Below, in pieces: positions 7,677 to 17,100 of a stretch of DNA of 19,277 nucleotides (positions within the stretch are counted from its first letter, which is position 1; each line of letters starts with the position of its first letter). Source of the DNA: JAFGKM01 sp964403465. Its GTDB lineage: Bacteria > Ratteibacteria > UBA8468 > B48-G9 > JAFGKM01. Made by a program: the position numbers and the translations under genes. The notes beneath the pieces were generated by a model. The model searched no databases and was not told the DNA's origin. It worked only from the letters and a program-made list of their open reading frames with translations. The DNA is taken from the NCBI GenBank assembly GCA_964403465.1, contig CAYOFY010000024.1, positions 1-19,277 of the forward strand, written 5' to 3'.

Positions 7677-8138
7677 ATGACCTTTGTTGTGGACGGCATG
7701 CTTGGTAACGTCGCAAGATGGCTCAGACTCATGGGATTTGACACACTCTATTTCAACACGCACATGAAGACTGAACTGCTGCGGGCAGCACGCGGAGAAG
7801 GGAGAGTTCTTCTGACCTGCGACAGGAGGCTGTTCAGGGAGAATACCGACATTTCAATTTTCGTTGGAAGCACGGGCACTGCCGCTCAACTTGCGGAGAT
7901 AAAGCGCAAACTTCTCCTGAAACCTGACCCGGGAAAGTTTTTCACGCTGTGTTCGCTGTGCAACCTTCCGCTGGAAACAAGGAAAAAAGCAGAAGTGATC
8001 GGTCTTGTACCCGAGTATGTGCACCTCCACAAGGACAGGTTCAGGCAATGCCCCTGCTGCAAAAAGGTTTACTGGGACGGAGACCATTGCACGGCGATAA
8101 GGAAGGTTCTTGGCATGCTTATGAACGGCCGGGACTGA
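7677..8138 (+). CDS. Mut7-C family RNase-like protein with zinc ribbon
   Basis: A 153-residue protein of the Mut7-C family (PF01927), a PIN-like nuclease fold followed by a zinc ribbon. Residues 1-85 carry the PIN-like part: FVVDGMLGNVARWLRLMGFD with Asp6, and LLTCDRRLF with Asp49, both expected to bind the catalytic metal. The ribbon is formed by Cys92 and Cys95 (LCSLCN) and Cys125 and Cys128 (CPCCKKVYW). Length is typical of bacterial and archaeal stand-alone members. The family is thought to act on RNA, but targets are poorly known. The ATG follows GGAAGGTG and lies six bases after the radical SAM stop, so it is the last gene of that operon; its stop is nine bases from that of the convergent YjgR gene. 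Confidence 0.9.
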   Translation: MTFVVDGMLGNVARWLRLMGFDTLYFNTHMKTELLRAARGEGRVLLTCDRRLFRENTDISIFVGSTGTAAQLAEIKRKLLLKPDPGKFFTLCSLCNLPLETRKKAEVIGLVPEYVHLHKDRFRQCPCCKKVYWDGDHCTAIRKVLGMLMNGRD

Positions 8139-8147
8139 AAAGCCAAT

Positions 8148-9635
8148 TCAGCGGCGGTTCGTTCCGCCCAGCATGCCGCCCAGTATTCCCCTGACAATCT
8201 TTCGTCCTATCTCACTACCCACCGTACGGGCGGTCTGTTTTGCAAGTGCTTCAACCATCCCCTGTCGCCGTTTCGTGCCCCACAGTAAATCGCCCACCAT
8301 CCCGCGCCCTGCCGGTTTTTCAGTTTCTCCCTGGGGCACCATCTGTCCGGGAAGTTGCTTTTCCGCTGCCCGTCGGCTGAGAATTTCATAGGCTGAGTCC
8401 CTGTTCAATGTCGTATCGTATTTACCGCTTATTGGACTCCTCGCGCGCACTGAATTGCGCTCTTCCGGAGTGATCGCTCCCATCCTGCAGCGCGGGGGGC
8501 ATATGATAGCACGTTCAACCGGCATGGGAATACCCTTATCCTGCAGGGTGGATACAAGCGCCTCCCCGACGCCAAGCTGTGATATGACTTCGGCCACGTC
8601 AATCTTTGGATTTGCCACAAAGGTTTCCGCTGCGGTCTTCACCGCCTTCAGGTCGCGCGGCGTATAGGCACGGAGTGCGTGCTGGATACGGTTTCCAAGC
8701 TGACCCAGTATCTCGTTGGGAACATCATCAGGGAACTGTGAGCAGAAATAGACGCCTACTCCCTTTGAGCGGATGAGCCGTACCACCTGTTCAACACGCT
8801 GGCGCAGCATGGGCGGCGCATCATCAAACAGCAGGTGTGCCTCATCAAAGAAGAAAACCTGCCTGGGCCTTTCAGGATCGCCCACCTCGGGAAGGTTCTG
8901 AAACAACTCTGACAGCAGCCACAGAATGAAACTTGAATATAACCTCGGTTTCAATATAAGCTGGTCAGCCGCCACGATATTGATAATACCGCGTCCGCTG
9001 AGGTCGGTACGAAGCATGTCATTGAGCTCAAGTGCCGGCTCTCCGAAAAAGGATGTTCCTCCCTCTCTTTCCAGCGTCAGCAGGGCCCGCTGAATTGCCG
9101 CAATTGATTGCGTGCTTACAAGACCGTATTCCTTTGAAACCTCCTCGCGGTTATCCGCGATGAAATTAAGGAGCGAACGCAGATCGTCCATATCAAGCAA
9201 CAGTAATCCCTGGTCATCCGCCAGTTTGAAAGATATCTCCAGCGTTCCAACCTGGATGTCATTGAGTTCCAGTATCCGGCCGAGCAGGACAGGTCCAATC
9301 TCGCTGATGGTCGTGCGTACCGGATGGCCGGCCCTGCCGTATATGTCCCAGAACAATACGGGATTTCCCTCGTTCACATAGTCTTCTATGCCGATCTGGG
9401 CAACCCGTTGTTGTATCTTTTCATTGGGAGCGCCTGCCATGGAAAGCCCTGCAACGTCTCCTTTCACATCGGTCATGAATACCGGTACGCCCAGCCGCGA
9501 AAATCCTTCAGCAAGGACCATCAAAGAAACAGTCTTCCCGGTACCCGTGGCACCCGCAATCAAACCATGACGATTTCCATATCTCGCAAGCAGATTGACC
9601 TTCTTCTCGCCTTTACCTATCAATATTTCATCCAT
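8148..9635 (-). CDS. yjgR: YjgR/HerA-like ATPase (DUF853)
   Basis: A 495-residue ATPase of the DUF853 (PF05872) family, closely resembling E. coli YjgR over its full length. Walker A is GATGTGKT (28-35), Walker B is RQVFFFDEAHLLFDD (about 263-277), and RSKGVGVYFCSQFPDD and LGQLGNRIQHALRA are shared family blocks with sensor and arginine-finger roles. The fold belongs to the HerA/FtsK superfamily of hexameric DNA-translocating motors, but the cellular role of YjgR is not established. The glycine- and basic-rich C-terminal tail (GGMLGGTNRR) is usual. The ATG at 9635 follows GGGAGG with good spacing. It is transcribed alone, divergent from the DUF4197 gene. Confidence 0.95.
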   Translation of the reverse strand: MDEILIGKGEKKVNLLARYGNRHGLIAGATGTGKTVSLMVLAEGFSRLGVPVFMTDVKGDVAGLSMAGAPNEKIQQRVAQIGIEDYVNEGNPVLFWDIYGRAGHPVRTTISEIGPVLLGRILELNDIQVGTLEISFKLADDQGLLLLDMDDLRSLLNFIADNREEVSKEYGLVSTQSIAAIQRALLTLEREGGTSFFGEPALELNDMLRTDLSGRGIINIVAADQLILKPRLYSSFILWLLSELFQNLPEVGDPERPRQVFFFDEAHLLFDDAPPMLRQRVEQVVRLIRSKGVGVYFCSQFPDDVPNEILGQLGNRIQHALRAYTPRDLKAVKTAAETFVANPKIDVAEVISQLGVGEALVSTLQDKGIPMPVERAIICPPRCRMGAITPEERNSVRARSPISGKYDTTLNRDSAYEILSRRAAEKQLPGQMVPQGETEKPAGRGMVGDLLWGTKRRQGMVEALAKQTARTVGSEIGRKIVRGILGGMLGGTNRR

Positions 9636-9691
9636 AAATCCTCCCTCTGCGCCTCATTCCAGGAATTCTGTACGCCTTCATATAGAGATGT

Positions 9692-9697
9692 TATAAT
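9692..9697 (+). promoter_or_regulatory. Perfect -10 box TATAAT upstream of the DUF4197 gene
   Basis: TATAAT in the 121-base divergent region, 60 bases before the DUF4197 start, which would leave a leader of about 50 bases. No good -35 box is found at 16-18 bases upstream (nearest is TGTACG), so the assignment is tentative. Confidence 0.3.
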
Positions 9698-9756
9698 AAA
9701 AAAAGGAGGATGTCCATTTTGAAGAACAGTCGCTATCATCACGGAGGAAGGATTTG

Positions 9757-10479
9757 ATGTCCCGTCGTCTGAAGATGGTTATCCTGGCAATTTTGCTGAC
9801 CTGCGCCGCCTCGCGGGCTGAGGCGGGTTTCATTGACAGTCTGCTGAAACGCCTCGGATTGACGCCTAGGACATCGCTGTCCGAAGACAGAATAATCGCC
9901 GGCTTCAAGGAGGCGCTTTCTATAGGCACTGAAAATACCGTGAAACTGACAGGCAGGATTGACGGTTATTTTGCAAATAAGGCAATCAAGATTTTGCTGC
10001 CTGAAAATATTGCCGGAATTGAAAAGCCCCTGCGTCTGCTCGGCGCCGGCAACTACGTGGATTCATTCGTGTTGAGCATGAACAGGGCGGCGGAAAAAGC
10101 CGCGCCCTATGCCAGAAGTATTTTCCTGGGCGCAGTAAATAACATAACCTTTGAAGATGTGCGGAAGCTACTTGCAGGCGGCGATACTGCAATAACCGAT
10201 TTCTTCAGGCTGAAAACATACGATGCGCTGCTGGTTACGTTCACCCCGATTGTGGACAGGGAACTTGCCAACTACAGTGTGACGGCAAAATACAAGGCAG
10301 TCGTTCGGGCCTGCCAGAAAATTCCCTTCGCGGACAAACTCCCTCTTCTTGATGTCAACAGGTATGTTGCAACAAAAGCGCTTGACGGGCTCTTCCACGT
10401 TCTGGCAGACGAAGAGCGCAATATCCGCAGGAATCCCGCTGCCCGTGTGACAGAACTTCTGAAGGAGGTCTTTAAGTAG
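9757..10479 (+). CDS. Exported DUF4197 family protein
   Basis: A 240-residue protein of the DUF4197 family (PF13852), whose function is unknown. A Sec signal peptide covers about residues 1-24 (hydrophobic MVILAILLTCAASRAEA, cleavage near AEA), so the mature helical domain is periplasmic or secreted. Family features in order: LSEDRIIAGFKEALSIGTEN, LPENI, SMNRAAEKAAPYA, NITFEDVRKLLAGGDTAITD, and TPIVDRELANY near the C-terminal third. The mature part is nearly all helix, as expected. ATG 9757 is chosen over the preceding TTG 9754; GGAGGAAGG upstream serves either. It is monocistronic, convergent with the creatinase-like gene and divergent from yjgR. Confidence 0.88.
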   Translation: MSRRLKMVILAILLTCAASRAEAGFIDSLLKRLGLTPRTSLSEDRIIAGFKEALSIGTENTVKLTGRIDGYFANKAIKILLPENIAGIEKPLRLLGAGNYVDSFVLSMNRAAEKAAPYARSIFLGAVNNITFEDVRKLLAGGDTAITDFFRLKTYDALLVTFTPIVDRELANYSVTAKYKAVVRACQKIPFADKLPLLDVNRYVATKALDGLFHVLADEERNIRRNPAARVTELLKEVFK

Positions 10480-10556
10480 CGCCTTCCGGCAGCATGCTCG
10501 GCAGAATCGCCGCGCCATCTTCTGTTATTGTTGCATACATGTTACGGGTTTCTGAT

Positions 10557-11711
10557 TTATGATAATCTGGGACAGCTGGATAACTGGCGTTTTCCGTCTT
10601 CGGTGACAGCAAAGACTTCTTCCAGTCTGAGACCGGGGAACTCCGGGTGCCCGTAGGCATGAATATCTATGGCCACAACCATGCCCGGCTGAATTGCATA
10701 CTCTGAGTTCGGGCCGAAAAACGGCTGTTCAAATTCCCTGAGTCCGATAGAATGTGCACCGCCGTAAAGCATGTACTTTCCGAAACCGTATTTTTTCAGA
10801 TAATTACGCGCCGCCAGGTCCACGTCTTTCCCCCTGACTCCCGGTCCGAGTTTGTCTATTGCCCGCTCGTAAGCCCCCAGCATCACATCCATCGCCTCCT
10901 TCTGCTCTGCCGAGAACCTGCCGCCAACCACCGCCATCCGTCCTAATGCGCCGGCATAGCCCTGGTACAGGGGACTCACGCTGCACATAACAAGTTCTCC
11001 TTTCCGAAAAAGCCTGTCCGTGGCCCTGCCGAGCACTGAAGCCGCCCTCTCACCAGCCATCAGCATTGTAGACCAGCCGTAACCCTCAGCACCCGCATTC
11101 CTGATAGCGCAGTCCGCGGCCGCCGCAGCAATATATTCCGGCTGCCCCGCCTCTATGGCACCGAGCAGCGCTGCCATGCCTTTATCCGCTATGCGTGCAC
11201 ATTCAGCAAGTAATTCAAGCTCTAGAGGACTTTTCACATGCCGCAGTTTCTCAAAATCCCGCGTGACATTGACTATCTTTTTCCCCAACAGGTCTTTTTC
11301 CATACAATGATATACTGATACTGGCATTTCTGTATAGCCGACAATTCCAACATTTCTGAACCTGCCCCCTGAAATCTCGTTGAAGATTTCCTTCAAGGTC
11401 TCTATCCTGGCACCCGGATACTCTTCACCCTCAACCATGAATTCCGGAACATTTCTTATGTCCGGAATTACGGACATCTCCCTTGCATAGGGTTGCCCTT
11501 CAGGTCCGCCAGCAAGTATCTTCCTGCCCGAACGCACCATGATTACGGCCCCGGATTCCACCTGCGGCCAGTAATTTGAAAGATATCGTCCGTTCTCCCT
11601 GTAATACTCGTTGAAATATACAACCAGACCGTCCAGGTCTTTTTCCTCCATCAGCTTCAGTACCCGCCTGCTTCTTTCTTCATACTCGGCTTTCGGTATT
11701 TTTATATACAT
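10557..11711 (-). CDS. Creatinase/Xaa-Pro aminopeptidase-like M24 protein lacking metal ligands
   Basis: A 384-residue pita-bread protein with a creatinase-type N-terminal domain (1-150) and a peptidase M24 domain (about 165-375). In metal-dependent M24 enzymes five ligands (Asp, Asp, His, Glu, Glu) bind two metals. Here the first Asp position reads CSVSP (Ser244 region), the second, in GYxxD, reads GYAGALGR (Ala254 region), His320 is kept (GGAHSIGL), the first Glu aligns with Asp349 (VAIDIH) and the second Glu remains (RLEEV). The dimetal site is therefore probably lost; creatinase itself works without metal, so a C-N hydrolase of that type or a non-enzymatic role is possible. Its ATG overlaps the 3' end of the upstream hydrolase-like gene by ten bases, with AGGAGG at 11716-11721 inside that gene, so translation is coupled. 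Confidence 0.85.
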   Translation of the reverse strand: MYIKIPKAEYEERSRRVLKLMEEKDLDGLVVYFNEYYRENGRYLSNYWPQVESGAVIMVRSGRKILAGGPEGQPYAREMSVIPDIRNVPEFMVEGEEYPGARIETLKEIFNEISGGRFRNVGIVGYTEMPVSVYHCMEKDLLGKKIVNVTRDFEKLRHVKSPLELELLAECARIADKGMAALLGAIEAGQPEYIAAAAADCAIRNAGAEGYGWSTMLMAGERAASVLGRATDRLFRKGELVMCSVSPLYQGYAGALGRMAVVGGRFSAEQKEAMDVMLGAYERAIDKLGPGVRGKDVDLAARNYLKKYGFGKYMLYGGAHSIGLREFEQPFFGPNSEYAIQPGMVVAIDIHAYGHPEFPGLRLEEVFAVTEDGKRQLSSCPRLS

Positions 11712-13201
11712 GTTGCCTCCTGTGTATGTTTTCTGACCTCCTTGAGTACTTCCTTAATCATCTCTATCTTTTCCACAATTTCTCCGGCCGTGTAGAAATA
11801 TCCAGTGGTGCCCTCATATCCAATGCGCGAATCCTTCAGCATGAGAACAAGCATGGCGCGACTGTTCTTCTCCTCATCTTTCAGTATCTTCACCAGAGAC
11901 TTTCGCAGATTGACATCACCGGGGTGCGCCAGCAGCTTATTTCTCAGGAGAATGAATTCGGAATAGTTTGCCACTGACTTCAGATGAATCATACAGGCCC
12001 TGGATATTCCGTAATCCCTCATGTTTTCATCGCTGTATTTCCCAGGAGCCATGCCAATCGCCGTCTTTAGAGATTTCAGTCCGTTGGAAAAATATCCGGC
12101 TGTCTTCCGGAAACTCCTTATCATCACTTCGGCCCCCAGTGTCCCCGAAACTTTCTCCATATCCTCTGGCGGCATGAGGTTCATTCCTGAACGCCACGGT
12201 TCTGGCTTCATGTTCAACTTCATACCCGGTGCGCAGCTGAGTGCGCTGTAGTACAGAACCGACTGTACGGTGGGAAAGAATTTCATCCCCCTGGAGAACG
12301 ATTGCCATGCGGACAGAGCATGTCTGTATCCTCTGCCGTAATATTTTTTTGACAGGTCTTCAATGGAGACCGTGAGCAATTCCATGTTCCGTGCCGGATA
12401 CGAGCCGAATACCCAGCATCCCAGTAGTCCTTCCACACCGCATCTACGAAGCTTTCTTACCAGTTTTTCAACATTATCCAGCGCCGGCAGATAAGGAAGT
12501 GCATTCATCTCGGCAGTCGTAACAATGGCGCATTTTGCAAGTAATTTCCTGTTCAAACTCCTGCAGGTCGATACTATCTCCGCGGCGTAATCTGAAGGTT
12601 CGGTATAGGCCATTGTATATTCATCCACCATCCCGGGCCGTCCGAAAAGATTGAATTGCGTCCTCTTCTGCCAGTCCACCATGATTTTCACGTCAGGGGG
12701 CAGTTTTTTAATAGTTTTCCTGACATTGACAGGAGGCATAATATAGTCCCACCCCCACAACCACTGAACAACGTCGGCCTTTGAACCCGCATCGCGTCTG
12801 GCCGAATCAGCTATATTTGCCATGTCGGAAAGAACCTGTCCCGGACCTCTTTCTGCGCACCGCGGACACATTGTATCTTCGTGTTTCAATCCAAAATACC
12901 TGTCATCCCCCACAGCCAGTCCTTCCGCCTGGAAATCATACGTGGGGATATGGGAATAGCAATTGGTTTCATACTCTGAAGCCGTAATAAGTATCACGCC
13001 ACCAAGTTCAGGAACGCGCGAAAATAAGAAATACATGCTTTCAGAAAGCCAGTCTCTTACATCCTTATCAGAAGTGCACATTCCGTAATAGCCCTTCTGG
13101 AAAGCATGACGTCCACGCGCCTGCGGGTATCTTTCAAAAAATGAAGCAGGGACGTATCTCGGTTCATTCAGATACAGATAGAGCCTTATCCCGTACTGCA
13201 A
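11702..13201 (-). CDS. Glycoside-hydrolase-like protein (GH20/GH67-like barrel), 5'-truncated
   Basis: A 499-residue open frame resembling uncharacterised barrel hydrolases of carbohydrate-specialist bacteria, distantly like the GH20/GH67/DUF4838 group. Visible blocks are YGIRLYLYLNEPR (3-15), CTSDKDVRDWL (42-52), ASEYETNC (74-81, Glu76 a possible catalytic acid), MCPRCAERG, QWLWGWDY and GCWVFGSYPARNMELL; the last 200 residues are helical. It appears to lack its beginning: the frame opens in the middle of a barrel strand at a TTG (13199-13201) without a good ribosome site, and a stop lies at 13217-13219. Homologues of this type start roughly a hundred or more residues earlier. No signal peptide is present, as expected if the 5' end is gone. 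It is coupled to the M24 gene. Family assignment is tentative. Confidence 0.6.
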   Translation of the reverse strand: MQYGIRLYLYLNEPRYVPASFFERYPQARGRHAFQKGYYGMCTSDKDVRDWLSESMYFLFSRVPELGGVILITASEYETNCYSHIPTYDFQAEGLAVGDDRYFGLKHEDTMCPRCAERGPGQVLSDMANIADSARRDAGSKADVVQWLWGWDYIMPPVNVRKTIKKLPPDVKIMVDWQKRTQFNLFGRPGMVDEYTMAYTEPSDYAAEIVSTCRSLNRKLLAKCAIVTTAEMNALPYLPALDNVEKLVRKLRRCGVEGLLGCWVFGSYPARNMELLTVSIEDLSKKYYGRGYRHALSAWQSFSRGMKFFPTVQSVLYYSALSCAPGMKLNMKPEPWRSGMNLMPPEDMEKVSGTLGAEVMIRSFRKTAGYFSNGLKSLKTAIGMAPGKYSDENMRDYGISRACMIHLKSVANYSEFILLRNKLLAHPGDVNLRKSLVKILKDEEKNSRAMLVLMLKDSRIGYEGTTGYFYTAGEIVEKIEMIKEVLKEVRKHTQEATCI

Positions 13202-13250
13202 TGCCCTGTGGTATTTTTAATTGTAACACACAAGAGATATTGGAGATACC

Positions 13251-14144
13251 ATGAAAAGAAAAAAAATAGTCCTTTTCGGGTTTGATATGGAATCGGATGT
13301 GGGAAGTTACACAACTACCTTCCGCGGTGTTTCGGAAGCCACTCCTGCAATCATCAATATATTGCAACACCACCAGGCCAGAGCCACGTTCTTTTTCACT
13401 GCCATGGCCGCAATTGCCGTCCCTGAAGCTGTCATGAAAGTGACGGATGCAGACTTTGAAGTTGGTTGTCACGGTTACCAGCACGAGAGTTTTGGCAAAG
13501 GGGCTTTTGAAGCAGTGGGCGGGCTTCCCATCTTCCCCGACGAAATAACGGGAAGGATTCTAAAGGCAACAAAGGTTCTTGAGGATTTGAGCGGGCATAG
13601 GCCTGTTTCCTTTCGTTCCCCCAGGTATCAGTCAAGCACGGAACTGCTTACAGCCCTGGTTGACCTTCATTACCAGAGTGATTCCTCCTATCCGCTCTAC
13701 TACTTCGGGGAACAACTTGAACCCTATCATCCTTCATCATCAGACTGGACAAAAAAAGGGGATTTGCCTGTGCTTGAAATCCCGGTATTTGCTGACCTGA
13801 CTGTTGAATCACGCGACCCCCTGTTGCGCGACAGGGATATCTTCTCAGTCTTACGGATCGCAGGTGCGGAAGAAGTTAAGTTCAAGATGGACAGGATGCT
13901 TAACGGCCCGATGTCCCATGTCAGGGAACCTGTTTTTTCATTTGCAATACATCCCTGGGAGATGATTGAAATTCCTCCGGTACTGGAACTGGACGAAGGT
14001 GCTTTTCATCTCAAGGAATTCCTGTACAAGGGAACCGGCACATACGCAGTTGAACAACTGGACAGACTGGTAGGTCTTCTTAAAAACGACAGTTATATGA
14101 TGATGACCGTGAAAGAATACTGCCAGTACATAGAGAGGCAATAA
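13251..14144 (+). CDS. Polysaccharide deacetylase (NodB domain, CE4-like)
   Basis: A 297-residue NodB-homology protein of the carbohydrate esterase 4 superfamily, metal-dependent hydrolases that remove acetyl groups from amino sugars. Motif 1 is GFDMESD (Asp12, Asp16), motif 2 is HGYQHES (His74, His78), motif 3 is FRSPRY (Arg122), and FAIHPWEM near residue 225 supplies the late His. Its form (MESD in motif 1 and HPWE) is closer to the PuuE/DUF3473-like cytoplasmic branch than to secreted chitin deacetylases, and no signal peptide is seen. The ATG follows GGAGA with five bases of spacing. Only about 30 bases separate it from the divergent truncated hydrolase frame, so its promoter may lie inside that sequence. 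The exact substrate is not inferable. Confidence 0.88.
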   Translation: MKRKKIVLFGFDMESDVGSYTTTFRGVSEATPAIINILQHHQARATFFFTAMAAIAVPEAVMKVTDADFEVGCHGYQHESFGKGAFEAVGGLPIFPDEITGRILKATKVLEDLSGHRPVSFRSPRYQSSTELLTALVDLHYQSDSSYPLYYFGEQLEPYHPSSSDWTKKGDLPVLEIPVFADLTVESRDPLLRDRDIFSVLRIAGAEEVKFKMDRMLNGPMSHVREPVFSFAIHPWEMIEIPPVLELDEGAFHLKEFLYKGTGTYAVEQLDRLVGLLKNDSYMMMTVKEYCQYIERQ

Positions 14145-14194
14145 AATAAACCGGATAAACGCTCAGAAGAGGCGAACAGAGTCATATAGCTTCT

Positions 14195-17100
14195 CTACCT
14201 CTTCGTAACGGTATATTTCACCTGGCCCTGTAATCCCGAAACAACCTCGGTTGCCTTTACTTCGTATGCACCTTCAGGTTCGTCCAGAGCAAGGGCAATG
14301 GCTGTCTCAATCTGTCCGCCCTTTATCACCAGGGTACGGCCATATTCTTCAACTTCCTCGCCGTCAGGACCTGTTATGGTAAGCCTTACCCCGAGACCGC
14401 AGTTCTTTGCCTCAGCTGGTTTTACCTGAACCCTGATTTTGAGCACATCCCCCTGTTTCATCCTTTCGGAAGATAGTGAAAGGTTCAGACCTGCAATTTT
14501 GCATGGCAGGAACGCAAAAACCTTGGCACGGGCTTTCACAAGACCTGTCTTAAACTGGTCGGCAAATCCAAGGTAATCATGCCGTCTTACGTCATAGATA
14601 TGATAGCTCTGCGGTAGAAGGACACTGGTCTCTGAAGATTCCAGCCCTCCACCTGAGCTGGCTCCACGTTGAACGGTCCACTGGCCGCCGGCGCCGGCAA
14701 TTTCCGACCGAATACCCGGGTCACGGAGCAACCCCAGCAGATACGTGTCCCCATTCCTGAACAGAGTGATTTCAGTATCACCCCGGTCAAGTCCATTCTT
14801 ATCCTCCACCCGGCACCATGGACGTGTTCCCGCATATTGCTCAATCATCCGTGTCAATCCGCGGCGGTCACCGGCATCGCCCGTCCCGCGGCGTCCGGTA
14901 TATCCTTTCAACGAAGCACCAATGATAATGGCATGCCCCTTGCCAAAATTCTTGACCTCCATCTCCTTGAAATCCCCGAATACATCGGCAAGCTGACTGG
15001 TCGCGAGTTTCGTGCCGTTGCCGTCAAAAACGGCAGGAGGGAAATCCGCCACAAGGAATCCGCCATCCCTGACAAATGTGCGGATTGCCTGCACTTCGCC
15101 ATCAGTCATTGCCTGCGTGTAGGGAAGCATGAGCACCTTGATATCCTTCAGCGCCCCTTTTTCAATCTGCGGCGGCCCTATATACCTGTAGACGAATCCT
15201 GAATCCGCAACCGCATGATACATATCCTTCAGAGAATCCAGCCACCTTGTCTGCGGGTGATACACCAGGTCAATAAAATAGCTCAGCGTCGACCAGTAGA
15301 CCGCAACAGGGGAAAGCACGATGTCGCCCTGAATTATCATCGGTCCTACGCTTTGTTGAATCTCACGGACCTCTTCTCCCGTTTGCCTGTAGCAGGCGAA
15401 CGGCCGCATATCCGGAAACAGCGTCGCTATTCCTCCCAATCCTGAGCTGTAATAGCACGGATACCAGAAAATATTGGTCATGCCCTGCAGCAACGTATGC
15501 CAGGGCCAGTAACGGTGGAAATTCTCCTCCATAGGCAGGTTCCCTGATTCCAGTTCAGAAGTGGAGTTTTTGCTCATAAAACTGCGGCGGACAGCATCCA
15601 TGTAGTCAATATCATGTCCCAGATTTCCCCAGTATTGAGTCATCACGGGAATATCAAAACTCCTTCCGACCTCAACAACCACGTCAGGACCAACCCTGGC
15701 GTCCTTATCCAGGGAATGGACCGCTTCAATACAGGCCATCTGCCAGCGGTTGTAAGACTCCAGCATGCAGTACCTCATATCCAGCCACCGTTCAAAACGG
15801 TTCGTCTCAAGGGCGTTTTCTATGGTTCCACCCCGTACATCATCCCATGTATTGTAAGCGGTTCCCCACACCCTGTTTGCGGCGTCTAATGTTTTATATT
15901 TCTTTTGCGCGTATTCGCTGAACGCCTTCAGGCAGAACGGACAGAAGCATGACTCGCCCGGAGGAACCCCTCCCTCCTCGTTGGTTNNNNNNNNNNNNNN
16001 NNNNNNNNNNNNNNNNNNNNNNNNNNNNNNNNNNNNNNNNNNNNNNNNNNNNNNNNNNNNNNNNNNNNNNNNNNNNNNNNNNNNNNAACCCGGTGAATCC
16101 TCCTATCTTTTTCATCTGTTCCGTGGCATACCGCGCCTGAGGGGACATTGAAGCCCCTCCCCAGTTGGAAAACATGAAATTCTCAACCCGCGAGTCAGGG
16201 ATACCGAAGAAAGTCTCCTTCTCTTCAATCTTTCCCGAGCTGTCGCTCAACACTGCCGTCACATCAAATATGCAGCCGATAGGCTCTGGAACGGTTACTG
16301 AAAAGTTAGCAGACATATCCTTGATTGTCGGAGAAACAACAGTAACCAGGCGTCCCAGCCTATCCCTGACCTCCACGTCAAGCCGGCATCCCTGCGGTAA
16401 CTCTCCATTCAGAACAACCTCCCCCGTGGCGGGCTCGTTTCTTTTCCAGGAATATTTGGACATCTTTACTTCCTTGATAGACTCCTGCACCTTGACCCTG
16501 AATCCAGCCGAACCCCATCCCGCAGTTTTACCGTCCACTTTCACTATGAGATCCAGGACATACAAACCTGTCGGTAGAACAGGAAGCGGGATTGAATATG
16601 TTTTTTCTGCGCCAAGTTTTTCCGTGACTTCCTTTTCAAAAACCTTGCGGTTCTTCTCGTCTCTGAGAGACCATGACAATACTGCAGAATCCTGGAATTC
16701 CGGAATTGCCGCCATATTAAATGCAACCGGTCCCGTCTTCAAATCGGAACGCTCTATTTCCGCACCCTGGGCAATAACCGGCGCAACCTTTACCGGCAGT
16801 TCCCGGCGGGAAGCCCAGAGGATTGAGCGGGCCAGTATCGCATAGTAGTAGTCGTACCATGGGCTTGCATCTCCGACCAGCTGGAACGGTGTTGCCCAGT
16901 AAGATGCTCCCCATCTTGACGTTTTCTCTGTCAGGTCCTTATAATCCACGAGTGCAACACGCCCCTGCCCGTACTGGCTCAGACGCAGTTCAAACGGCCC
17001 TATTCCAGGCACATAGGGCGGTACAGGTTTCAACGATAAGGGCATCATTGATACAGGAATACCGTCCAGCAGAACTGATTCAACCGAAGACTGTCGGTCA

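Noticed and set aside
9710..9757. 15-codon leader frame ending in TGATG before the DUF4197 gene
   Set aside because: GGAGG directly abuts its ATG, leaving no spacing for initiation; no known leader-peptide pattern.
14166..14204. GAAGAGG ... CCTCTTC inverted repeat between convergent genes
   Set aside because: 25-base loop, one arm inside coding sequence, no T tract; compatible with chance.
14669..15202. 177-residue plus-strand open frame
   Set aside because: Antisense shadow of the trimerisation domain region of the GH42-like gene.
16165..16845. 226-residue plus-strand open frame
   Set aside because: Antisense shadow of the GH42-like gene; Ser/Thr-rich translation typical of reverse-strand reading.
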